NCBI GenBank assembly: GCA_041859045.1
Contig: JBHELB010000057.1
Location: 1 to 64,000 of the forward strand
Length of the DNA: 64,000 bases
Direction of reading: 5' to 3'
DNA from: JBHELB01 sp041859045
Lineage (GTDB): Bacteria > Hydrogenedentota > Hydrogenedentia > Hydrogenedentales > SLHB01
Part shown: positions 55,582 through 63,460 of the stretch, in pieces
Position numbering within the stretch: the first letter of the stretch is position 1
How the letters are laid out: each line of letters starts with the position of its first letter
Notes under the pieces: generated by a model
Seen by the model: only the letters and a program-made list of their open reading frames with translations
Databases searched by the model: none
Told to the model about the DNA's origin: nothing
Position numbers and translations under genes: made by a program

Positions 55582-56534
55582 AACGCGACGAAGGCGGATT
55601 CGTTCTCATCGTGGTCGTTTGGATTTTGGCGGTCTTGACGATCATCGCGATGAGTTACGCCAAGGCGGCGATGCTGGATCGCCGCGCGGCCGCACAGATG
55701 CTCACTCAGGTGCAGGCGCAATATCTGGCCCGAGGCGCAATCGAGCGAGGTCTCGTCGAGTTACGTAATCGCGAATTGCTGGATCGGATCTTCTCCGATA
55801 ACGCCGGTGTTATACCCGCGCGCAATTGGTATTTTTTTACCCACGACCTCACGTCCGAGGTGCAGACCTTTGCCATTCTTCGCTCGCCCGACTACGACAA
55901 GGAAAAGGACATCCTTCAGTACACACTGTACGACGAGGAGGGGCTCATCAATGTCAACACCGCGCCGGCCGAACTCCTCGACAACATCCCCGGACTGTCG
56001 CCCGGCGTCGTGCGCGCCATCAATTTCCGACGGGGAACTCTCGAAGGTCAGGAAAAGACCGAGAAACAGCCATTTTTGTGCTTGGAGGAGATTCGTAACC
56101 TCGAGGGGGTGAAGGACAAAGATTGGTTTGGAGACGCATACACCCCGGGGCTGCGCAATATCCTGACGGTGTGGGGCGCGGGCAAGATTAACGTGAACTC
56201 CGCGCCCGTGGAGGTGTTGAAGTGCATTCCGAAGCTGGATCCCCACGTTCTTACGCAGATCTTGCGGTATCGCGCGGGACTCGATCGGCAGTTGGGAACG
56301 GAGGACGACCTGATTTTTCAGAGCATACAAGAGATGGCGGATAAGCTGAACATTAAGTCCGACCTCCTCAAGCCTATCGAGGATTATTGCATGTTCACAT
56401 CCCGGTTCTTTAAAATCACGGCCATTGCGACATTGCGCGCCGGCAATGTCACCTCTTCAGTTACGGCGGTGGTATCGTCCACCAAGATGGGCGCGCATAT
56501 CCATGAATGGCGGGAGGGGCCTCTTGGCTCGTAA
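55578..56534 (+). CDS. gspK: Tip pseudopilin GspK
   Basis: 318 aa. Leader ending EGG, then FVLIVVVWILAVLTIIAM; position +5 is Val, not Glu, as is normal for GspK at the tip. The alpha domain carries LYDEEGLINVNTAPAELLDNIPGLSPGVVRAI and a second VNSAPVEVLKCIPKL, the helix-hairpin-helix-like SAM repeats of GspK. Confidence 0.92.
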   Translation: MKRDEGGFVLIVVVWILAVLTIIAMSYAKAAMLDRRAAAQMLTQVQAQYLARGAIERGLVELRNRELLDRIFSDNAGVIPARNWYFFTHDLTSEVQTFAILRSPDYDKEKDILQYTLYDEEGLINVNTAPAELLDNIPGLSPGVVRAINFRRGTLEGQEKTEKQPFLCLEEIRNLEGVKDKDWFGDAYTPGLRNILTVWGAGKINVNSAPVEVLKCIPKLDPHVLTQILRYRAGLDRQLGTEDDLIFQSIQEMADKLNIKSDLLKPIEDYCMFTSRFFKITAIATLRAGNVTSSVTAVVSSTKMGAHIHEWREGPLGS

Positions 56535-58044
56535 GTCCGAAGAAATATCGATTCTCCAGTTCGATGAGCACGTGATGACCGTGCTCCGAGCGCGCCCTAG
56601 TGCTCAGGGAATCGACATTCTGGCGTTCGAACAGGAGCGCGGGGTCTGGTCCTTCGAGGACGGGAGTCTCGAAAGCGCGCTTCGGCAGTTCGCCAAGACG
56701 CATCACGTCGGCGAGGGACCGTTGTACAGCGTGCTGCCGCGCCACAATATGACCACGCGCATTCTCACCTTGCCCACGACGGATGCCGCCGAGGCGGCGG
56801 GCATGGTGCGCCTCAGCGCCGAGGAGTTCGCGCCCTATCCCGCGCACGAACTCGTGATCGACCAGTGCATGCTGCAGCAACTGCCCGACGGTCAAAGCCG
56901 CGTGCTCGCCGTATTCGTGCATCATGACGTTGTCGATACGCACGTGCGCGTGCTCCGCGCGGCGGGGCTCGAGCCCGAGCGCGTACTGCTGAGTTCCGCG
57001 TGCCTTGCTTCCGCCATGTTGGCCTCGCGCGAGGCCTGGGGCGGCGCTGAACGAGGCGCGTTGGTGAATCTTGCCTCGGGCGGCATCGAAGTACTCGTGT
57101 TTCATGGCGCGCAACTCGAGTACGTGCGCGGCATCGTGACCTCGGAACGTTGGACGGATGGCACCGACGACAACGAAGCCGCAGGCGAGGAACTCGGCGC
57201 GGAAGTGCGCGCCTCGCTGTCCGCCTATCGCCGCGAATCTGAAGACGGCGTGGGCGTCGAGACTGTGCTCCTCGTGTCCGATACCGCCGATGCGCGTCCC
57301 TGGTGCGACGCGGTTAAGGCGCAGGTGAATCTGCCCTGTGCGACGATGGCCTTGCCGCGCGGACTGAGCGGCGAAGGGGCCGATCGCCTGCCGTACGTCC
57401 CCTTGGTATCGTTGGGCGCCGCGCTGACCGCGTTTGGCCGCGCGAAAGTGCTCATCGACTTGACTCCCGCATCGTTGACCTCGGCTCGCCGGAAAGTTAA
57501 AGCGCGGGCGGGGCTGGTGTGGGCGGCGGTGTCGGTGGCGTTGATTATTGCAGGCGCAGCCATTTTATACGCGCAGGCCATCCACCAACGCCGAGTCTAT
57601 CTTGCGGAGCTTGAGTCCCGCGTGCGCGAAATCAAACCCAAGGCGACGGCGGTGGCCTCCAAGCAGAAGTTGCTGCACACCCTTTCCCGCCAGATCGACA
57701 AAAGCGGCACCTTCCTCGAACTGCTCGCCAGAATGTCCGAACTCGCCCCGCGCGACGGCATCAATATTGTAACGCTGCATTACACCCATCGCGAGTCGAT
57801 CGTCGTCGAGGGAACGGCGTTGAGCGATCTGCAGGTAAATCGTTGGCAGGACAGTCTGCGCAGGGCGGGCCAGCAGAACATCCCTCAGTTCGCGCAGGCG
57901 CAGAATGTCCAGACGAGCAGCGGCGAAAAAGTGTACGAGACCGAAGTGGTCAACTATAAGCTCCATATCCCCTTCCCGATCCCCGAAGTAGGAGAAGGCG
58001 CGGCTTCGGAAGAGGCCGCGGCGGCCGAGGAGGGGGGCTCGTGA
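56524..58044 (+). CDS. gspL: GspL/PilM-PilN-like secretion platform protein
   Basis: 506 aa from a TTG preceded by GGGAGG at 6 nt; an ATG at 56503 is the alternative. The cytoplasmic part (1-325) follows the actin-like PilM/GspL fold (LYSVLPRHNMTTRILTLPT, RGALVNLASGGIEVLVFHG, PYVPLVSLGAALTAFG). One helix lies at about 332-352. A short coiled coil and PilN-like periplasmic domain follow (FLELLARMSELAPRDGINI), and a tail rich in Glu/Ala. It couples GspE to the membrane platform. Confidence 0.85.
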   Translation: MARKSEEISILQFDEHVMTVLRARPSAQGIDILAFEQERGVWSFEDGSLESALRQFAKTHHVGEGPLYSVLPRHNMTTRILTLPTTDAAEAAGMVRLSAEEFAPYPAHELVIDQCMLQQLPDGQSRVLAVFVHHDVVDTHVRVLRAAGLEPERVLLSSACLASAMLASREAWGGAERGALVNLASGGIEVLVFHGAQLEYVRGIVTSERWTDGTDDNEAAGEELGAEVRASLSAYRRESEDGVGVETVLLVSDTADARPWCDAVKAQVNLPCATMALPRGLSGEGADRLPYVPLVSLGAALTAFGRAKVLIDLTPASLTSARRKVKARAGLVWAAVSVALIIAGAAILYAQAIHQRRVYLAELESRVREIKPKATAVASKQKLLHTLSRQIDKSGTFLELLARMSELAPRDGINIVTLHYTHRESIVVEGTALSDLQVNRWQDSLRRAGQQNIPQFAQAQNVQTSSGEKVYETEVVNYKLHIPFPIPEVGEGAASEEAAAAEEGGS

Positions 58045-59180
58045 TGACGTTGTGGCAACGCCTTTCCGCCCGCGAACGCCGCCTATTTCTGGGCGCGCTG
58101 ATCGCGGCCATCGTGTTCCTTGCGGCGCTGTTCATTTATCAGGCGCGGGCCCGGCTGCAGGACTTGGATGAGCAGATCGCGGACGCCCAGGACGAACTCG
58201 TGGATCTGACCGCGCGCGTGGCCGAGAGCGCGGCCGTGGAAAAGGCCTTTGCCGAGATCGCCGCGGAGCATTCCAGCGGTTGGACCAAGGTTGAGATTCA
58301 TGATCGATTGCGCCGCGAGATTTACCGGTTGGCGCTCAAAACGCCGCCTCCGCCGGGAGTAGACGCCGCTACGGCAGGCGCCAGCGCGGGCGAGAAGTTG
58401 GTGGACATCCTTTCGCTGGGCGAAGGTCAATTGAGCGAGTCGGGAAAAGGCTACCGCGAATACCAGATTAGTTTCGATGTGCAACCCAACAGTATTCAGA
58501 ACATCGTGACTTTTGTGCGGCGATTGATGGAAAGTCCGCAGACGTTGCGGGTGGAACAGATAGATTTGAAGCGTGAGCCCGCAAACGCACGTGTTCAGGC
58601 CTCTTTCACCATCACGCGAACCGTCGTCGATGGCATTCCTGGCGAAACGGGGGGGCAACAACCCAGCGCGCCCGCCGCGCCAGAAGGTTCCGCAGCCCAA
58701 CCCGCGGGGTCCGCGGGCGCGACACCGGCTGCGCCATCGCCCGAGTCCGCGCGCAACGGCGGATTCGAGACGTTTGACGCCATCGCGGGGACTTTCACGG
58801 AATGGACCGCGGAAGAGGGCCGTGCCGTTCCCGCAACCGATCGCTGCGTCGAGGGTAAGCAGTCGGCGCGCTTTGAAGCTTCCGCCAACGGCGCGACGTT
58901 CTGGCAAGGGCAGACGCTTGAGCCGGGCGCGCAATACGACCTAAGCTTGGCCGTGTGGGCGAATGGGAAGACCGTGCTCGGTGTTGGGGACGCGGCTACA
59001 GGCGCTGTCTTGAACGGCGCGGAGACCCAGGTGACGTTGGACGACAAGGTCCATGTCTACCGCATTCGCTTCACCGCTCCCGCGGGCTCGGTGCGCGCGC
59101 CGTTTGTTCGTGTTGACGCGGCAGGCGCGGCCGTGCAGATCGATGCGGTAAGCCTCAAGCGCGTGGGGGGCAGCGCATGA
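58044..59180 (+). CDS. gspM: GspM/PilO-like protein with C-terminal jelly-roll (CBM-like) domain
   Basis: 378 aa. Residues 1-195 match GspM/PilO: basic start LSARERRLFLGAL, one helix (about 18-35), coiled coil DLDEQIADAQDELVDLTAR and a ferredoxin-like part (REYQISFDVQPNSIQNIVTFVRRLM). A Pro/Ala/Gly/Ser linker (205-235) then leads to an extra domain (about 237-375). Its pattern NGGFE, WTAEEGRAVP, GKQSARFEA, LEPGAQYDLSLAVWA and AVQIDAVSLKRV is typical of CenC/CBM_4_9-like beta sandwiches. Standard GspM is about 160-200 aa, so this is an added domain. Confidence 0.82.
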   Translation: MTLWQRLSARERRLFLGALIAAIVFLAALFIYQARARLQDLDEQIADAQDELVDLTARVAESAAVEKAFAEIAAEHSSGWTKVEIHDRLRREIYRLALKTPPPPGVDAATAGASAGEKLVDILSLGEGQLSESGKGYREYQISFDVQPNSIQNIVTFVRRLMESPQTLRVEQIDLKREPANARVQASFTITRTVVDGIPGETGGQQPSAPAAPEGSAAQPAGSAGATPAAPSPESARNGGFETFDAIAGTFTEWTAEEGRAVPATDRCVEGKQSARFEASANGATFWQGQTLEPGAQYDLSLAVWANGKTVLGVGDAATGAVLNGAETQVTLDDKVHVYRIRFTAPAGSVRAPFVRVDAAGAAVQIDAVSLKRVGGSA

Positions 59181-59665
59181 AACCACACACAATCTTCCTG
59201 ATCGGCGTGGCGCTGTTCGCAGCCTCCTTGGCCGTTGCCGCCTATCGCGTGGTGGCTAGTCCCGTTGCCGCAATGGAGCGCGACCTGGCTCAGCAGATAG
59301 AAGAAGCGCAAAAGACCGATACCCGTTACTATACCCGGGCCGAGTTGAACTACGATGCGCTCGAACAGACCATTGCGGCGCGCAAGGACTTGTGGGGGGC
59401 TATCGTGAAACCGCCTCCCCCTGCGCCGCCGCCGCCCAAGCCGCCGGTGAACGTCAAGGCGATGCTCACGGGCGTGAAGGCAACCCGCGTGGGCGTGGGC
59501 GGCAAGGTCAAGATAGTGACGCCGGAAGCGCCACGAGGGGCTTTTTTCTCTATTGGCGAGGTGATTCGCGGCGCAACAATCACGGCGATTACGCCGACGG
59601 AAGTGGAATTCACGGTGGACGACAATGGGAAGCCCGTGAAGGATACACTGCCGCGCGAGCGGTAG
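59177..59665 (+). CDS. GspC/PilP-like periplasmic linker protein
   Basis: 162 aa. One N-terminal helix (about 5-25), a short coiled coil, a Pro-rich spacer (VKPPPPAPPPPKPPVNVKA region, about 78-95) and a small beta domain (LTGVKATRVGVGGKV, FFSIGEVIRGATITAITPTEVEF). This is the HR-domain layout of GspC/PilP that contacts the secretin. There is no PDZ domain. It overlaps the previous gene by 4 bases and precedes gspD. Confidence 0.75.
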   Translation: MKPHTIFLIGVALFAASLAVAAYRVVASPVAAMERDLAQQIEEAQKTDTRYYTRAELNYDALEQTIAARKDLWGAIVKPPPPAPPPPKPPVNVKAMLTGVKATRVGVGGKVKIVTPEAPRGAFFSIGEVIRGATITAITPTEVEFTVDDNGKPVKDTLPRER

Positions 59666-59756
59666 CGCCGCGCGGACGTCCGGGGGGATTTGTGGAGGAT
59701 TCGGTTCGCTGAGCGCGGATGCGACGGCGGGTCTACAAGGCGGTAGGAGCGTGCGT

Positions 59757-62249
59757 ATGAAGAGCAAGAGGATTCTGCGAATGGCCACGATCATGGCCGC
59801 GCTGGCGCTGGCTGCGGTATTGCCCGGCGGTCCGGTGCTGGGTCAGATGACCCCCACGCAGCCCAATGGAAACCAGGGCGACCGTACGACCGGCGACGTG
59901 ACCAACAATGTCTTCCAGCGATTCGACGCGGAAGGCGGCAAGACCTCCACGCAAGGGCCAGTGGCGAGACGGGACAACGCCAAGCGCTCGGGACCTCCCA
60001 AGAACACCGTGACGACTATTCGCGCTGCGGAAGGCGGCGGCGGTGGGGGCGGCGGCTTGATCGTTGGCGGAAAAGGCGCTTTTTCGCCCGTATCGAATAT
60101 GCCGGTCGACTACACCGAAGTTCCGGATGTCGGGCAGCCCGTGACCATTTCCTCCACGACCGAAGGCGCTACCCGTGTGCTCGATATCCTGGACCTGCTG
60201 TCGGTGTCCACGAGTTGGAACATCGTGATGACGCCCAGTATTGAGCAAAAGACCGTGCGCTTTTTTGCTCCGGGCGAGTTGCGCCCCAAGCAAGTCCTCG
60301 AACTGCTTAAGTTCGCCGGCGTGTACTACACCTACGAGCCTGAAAGCGGCTTTCTGTATGTCAGTTCGGCGGACGAGAAGCGGGCGCAAGACTACGGCGA
60401 AATCGTCAAGACAGAGTTCACCGTCCAATACCTTGATGTCAACGAAGCCCAAGCTACTTTGCAGTCCCTTTCCTCCGAAGGCGGGCGCATGATCGCCGAT
60501 CCGCGCACGGGCCGCATCCTTGTGTGGGATACGCAACTGAACATCGACGAAATGAAGACGACGCTTAAGAAGCTCGATGTGCCGTTGGAGCCTCGCTCGT
60601 ATCCGCTTAAGTACGTCAATGCCGATACGTTGGTGGACAGCATTCAGACCGTGATGAGCGAACGCGGCAATGCCTACGCCGATCTGCGCCTCAACACGTT
60701 GATCGTGACGGATCTGCCGTCGCGCCAAGAGCAGATCTCGGCGATGGTGGCCGAGATGGATCGCAAGCTAGAGACGCGGGTTTGGAAGATCAACTATCTC
60801 GAACTCGATGAGGTTGCCGATCGTCTGTCGCGCCTCGTTCCCGAGGAAATGGGCACGATCACCACGGACGAGAACGTGCATCAAGTTAGTGTCGAGGCCA
60901 TACCTGAGCGCCTTGACGAAATCGACGGGTTGATCCGCGCGTGGGACCAAAAGCCGCGCCAAGTGCAGATCGAGGCGTATCTCGTCAGCGTATCGCAGGA
61001 CCTTTCCCGCGATCTTGGGGTGAACTGGACCTACTTCGGCAATCTAAACGGCCAGCCCTTCTCTATCCAGCATGGCCAGGTGCCTACCGGTTATCTGAGC
61101 GGCGCGGCAGTCGATGGGCAGCGGTTCCGCATTGGCGAGTTCCCTTACGCGAAGCCAGACTACTATCCCGGCACGACCACACCGCGACGCGACATCAATG
61201 GCCGCGCGATTATCGATGAGTTTGGTGGGAACAATCTTCAAGTCTTCCTCGATTATCTCGATACGCAGAAGGATGCCACGATCCTGGCGCGTCCTCGCGT
61301 AACGGTTCAGGACGGCGAAGAGGCTAGTTTCGAAAACACCGAAGAACGGCCCTACCAAGAAGGCGGCTACTACGGCTACGGCTCCGGCAACACCACCACC
61401 GGAGTGACCGCGCCGATCATCGGTCTGCAGGTGAAATTCCTTCAGGTGGGCACCATTCTCAGAGTGAAGCCTTCCATCAATGACGAAGACAACATCACCA
61501 TGGACATCAAGGCCGAGAGTAGCACCCCCACCCAGTCCGTCGTAACGGTGACGGGCGAGATTCCCGGCAAGCAGAAGAGCAGTTCCGAGACCGCCGTGAT
61601 GGTGCATGACGGCCAGACCGTCGTTATTGGTGGATTGGGCCTTACAACGGTCGATGACAGTCTCGACAAAGTCTCGATGCTTGGCGATGTTCCCATTCTT
61701 GGCAACGTGTTCCGCAATAAAAAGAAGGATCATAAGGCAAGCGAGCTGTTGATTTTCATTCGCCCGACTATCGTGGACGAGATGACCATGCCCGAGGCCA
61801 CGAGCATGCGCAAGGTGACCCATGACACGACCGCTTTGCTCCGCGAGGACCGCAAGCCGCTGTCGGAACGTCTCCAGACCTACTTGACTGGCGGGAAAAA
61901 CGAGATTGCCGTCTCCGTCACCCAGGAGGGCACGTTGTTCTGCGAAGGCCGCGACGTCAAGCTGGAGGAACTGGACGGTATTTTCGCCGATGCGAAGAAG
62001 AGCGGCGCGAAGCGCGTGGTGATCTTCGTGCATCACAATGCGCCCGAACAGCCGATTCAGGATGTTGCCGCCAAGGCCAAGGCCGCTGGACTTGACTCGA
62101 AGACGGACGGGCTGCTTCCGTCGCTACGTGCGGACGAGCCGTTGTTGCCCGCGCCCGCCGAGGGAACGGTCGCTCAGGAGGACGTCACGCCTCCTACGGA
62201 GAGCGTCGGGCCGGTTGAGGCTGCCCCGGCGCCGGCAGCGGGCTCGTAG
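59757..62249 (+). CDS. gspD: Secretin GspD with ExbD/TolR-like C-terminal domain
   Basis: 830 aa from the ATG with AGGAG 7 nt upstream. A signal peptide ends near GGPVLGQ. A Gly-rich spacer and N0/N1-type domains (about 150-420; SVSTSWNIVMTPSI, FTVQYLDVNEAQATL, RSYPLKYVNADTLVDSI) precede the secretin barrel. The barrel holds VTVTGEIPGKQKSSSETAVMVHD, DGQTVVIGGL and LLIFIRPTIVDEM. After the barrel, residues about 714-780 (EIAVSVTQEGTLFCEGRDVK, LEELDGIF, RVVIFVHHNAPEQPI, AKAKAAGLDSK) follow the beta-alpha pattern of ExbD/TolR periplasmic domains. A low-complexity tail ends the protein. Confidence 0.92.
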   Translation: MKSKRILRMATIMAALALAAVLPGGPVLGQMTPTQPNGNQGDRTTGDVTNNVFQRFDAEGGKTSTQGPVARRDNAKRSGPPKNTVTTIRAAEGGGGGGGGLIVGGKGAFSPVSNMPVDYTEVPDVGQPVTISSTTEGATRVLDILDLLSVSTSWNIVMTPSIEQKTVRFFAPGELRPKQVLELLKFAGVYYTYEPESGFLYVSSADEKRAQDYGEIVKTEFTVQYLDVNEAQATLQSLSSEGGRMIADPRTGRILVWDTQLNIDEMKTTLKKLDVPLEPRSYPLKYVNADTLVDSIQTVMSERGNAYADLRLNTLIVTDLPSRQEQISAMVAEMDRKLETRVWKINYLELDEVADRLSRLVPEEMGTITTDENVHQVSVEAIPERLDEIDGLIRAWDQKPRQVQIEAYLVSVSQDLSRDLGVNWTYFGNLNGQPFSIQHGQVPTGYLSGAAVDGQRFRIGEFPYAKPDYYPGTTTPRRDINGRAIIDEFGGNNLQVFLDYLDTQKDATILARPRVTVQDGEEASFENTEERPYQEGGYYGYGSGNTTTGVTAPIIGLQVKFLQVGTILRVKPSINDEDNITMDIKAESSTPTQSVVTVTGEIPGKQKSSSETAVMVHDGQTVVIGGLGLTTVDDSLDKVSMLGDVPILGNVFRNKKKDHKASELLIFIRPTIVDEMTMPEATSMRKVTHDTTALLREDRKPLSERLQTYLTGGKNEIAVSVTQEGTLFCEGRDVKLEELDGIFADAKKSGAKRVVIFVHHNAPEQPIQDVAAKAKAAGLDSKTDGLLPSLRADEPLLPAPAEGTVAQEDVTPPTESVGPVEAAPAPAAGS

Positions 62250-62266
62250 TCGAGGGGGAGTCGGAT

Positions 62267-63019
62267 TCAACGGTGTTGCTTAAATAGCCACTTCGCGAGT
62301 TTTGGCTCGGAGTACGCCGCGTCCCAGCAGTTGTGTTCGAGGTCGGGGTATTCAGTGTAGCGGATTTTACCCCCCGCCGCCTCGACGGCCTCTACCATGC
62401 GCCGAGATTCATCCGGCGGCACCACGATGTCCTTCGCGCCGTGGAAGGTCCAGATAGGGACTTCCGACAACCGCGCGGCGTCTTCCGCTTTTCCGCCCCC
62501 GCACACCGGCACGAGCGCCGCGAACTGGTCGACATGCGCGGCCCCGTAAATCCATGTGCCGAAGCCGCCCATCGAGATGCCCGTCAGGTAGACGCGCGCC
62601 GGGTCCACGCTGTATTCCGCGACGGCGGCTTGCCATGCCGCGTCGACAATGTCGAGCGCCTTGTCCCAATACACATCGTCCGGGCATTGCGGCATCACCA
62701 CAAGGCAGGGAAAGCGGTCCGGGTTGCGCCGGATCGCCCGGCCCAGCCCCACGTCGGAGGGTTTCAGCCCATCGTCGCCCCGCTCGCCTCGGCCGTGCAG
62801 GAACACAATCAGTGGCCACGCGCGGTCCGGACGATAGTCCCGCGGTACATACATCACGTACGGGCGCTCTTTGCCGCGCACGATTACCGACTTGTTTAGA
62901 AAACCCGTTGCAGATTGCATAGTCCCTCCACTGGCGGTTACCGAGGGACGCCCCGGAAGGGTGGCGCATCCCGACAGGAAAATACACGCAGCCGCCGTCG
63001 CAACGAAACCTATCTTCAT
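62267..63019 (-). CDS. Alpha/beta-hydrolase lipoprotein (PHB-depolymerase/feruloyl-esterase-like)
   Basis: 250 aa. A lipobox FLSGC puts the lipidated Cys near residue 18. Motifs: oxyanion VFLHGRGERGDDG, nucleophile Ser in GISMGGFGTW (about 150), Asp in FHGAKDIVVPP and His in DLEHNCWD. The GISMGG-GTW motif is typical of Esterase_PHB / dienelactone-like phospholipase-carboxylesterases that act outside the cell. It converges on gspD, with 17 bp between the stops and no clear terminator. Confidence 0.88.
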   Translation of the reverse strand: MKIGFVATAAACIFLSGCATLPGRPSVTASGGTMQSATGFLNKSVIVRGKERPYVMYVPRDYRPDRAWPLIVFLHGRGERGDDGLKPSDVGLGRAIRRNPDRFPCLVVMPQCPDDVYWDKALDIVDAAWQAAVAEYSVDPARVYLTGISMGGFGTWIYGAAHVDQFAALVPVCGGGKAEDAARLSEVPIWTFHGAKDIVVPPDESRRMVEAVEAAGGKIRYTEYPDLEHNCWDAAYSEPKLAKWLFKQHR

Positions 63020-63050
63020 GCCGACTCCGTGTCAATTGCATGTTGAGAGA

Positions 63051-63134
63051 TGGCGGAGGGTGGGGGACTCGAACCCCCAAGCCCGAAGGCGCCGGTTTTC
63101 AAGACCGGTGGATTACCAATTATCCTAACCCTCC
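63051..63134 (-). tRNA. tRNA-Ser (anticodon UGA)
   Basis: 84 nt including an encoded CCA. Acceptor stem GGAGGGT/ACCCTCC (7 bp), D stem GGAT/ATCC with GG in the loop, anticodon stem CCGGT/ACCGG around loop CTTGAAA (anticodon TGA). A 13-nt variable region contains a GCC-TTCG-GGC stem, and the T arm is GGGGG-TTCGAGT-CCCCC. Discriminator G73 and the extra arm support serine; the codon read is UCA. Confidence 0.93.
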
Positions 63135-63338
63135 GCAGAGGCGTCAGTTTACCTTTTTTGCGTGCGCGCCGCCAAGTCGCCGCAGCGTTGTTTCTGCGAG
63201 AGGGCGGCATTGGGGGCGATCTTCGTCGCTGGCCCAATTTTATTGCACGCAGGGTTGAGGTAATCTTCGTAGCCGAGGCCATTGGAGCGAGGGCGCAGGC
63301 GGCGTTATGTTTTTGAATATCGCCAACGTCTTTCACTA
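63135..63338. other. Intergenic sequence upstream of the last promoter
   Basis: Part of a 326-base gap (63135-63460) between the tRNA and the last gene. This portion shows no ribosome site with a convincing frame, no repeat and no clear terminator; frames reading through it are short and derive from the tRNA. The remaining part holds the promoter and leader listed next. Confidence 0.5.
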
Positions 63339-63366
63339 TTGACAGACGCAAGACGTGTGTTACACT
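63339..63366 (+). promoter_or_regulatory. Strong putative sigma-70 promoter of the last gene
   Basis: Perfect TTGACA (63339-63344), 16-bp spacer, TACACT (63361-63366). Start near 63373 leaves a leader of about 88 nt. Confidence 0.62.
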
Positions 63367-63372
63367 AGACCG

Positions 63373-63434
63373 TCTTCGGCCTGGGAGCGGGCCAGCGGAG
63401 ACGGCGGTATCCCCGTAGCGCTTCATGCGGAAGC
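63373..63434 (+). promoter_or_regulatory. Structured 5' leader with two hairpins
   Basis: CCGTC (from 63372) pairs with GACGG (near 63401) around an inner GGCC/GGCC pairing. Then CGCTTC/GAAGCG with a 5-nt loop forms a second hairpin (63419-63435). The GAGAGAG-type ribosome site follows. The leader could be regulatory, but it matches no riboswitch class I recognise. Confidence 0.35.
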
Positions 63435-63460
63435 GAAACCATGAGAGAGGCGGAAGAGAG

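Noticed and set aside
63051..63134. Selenocysteine tRNA
   Set aside because: The anticodon is UGA, not UCA, and the acceptor-T arm has the normal 7+5 pairs.
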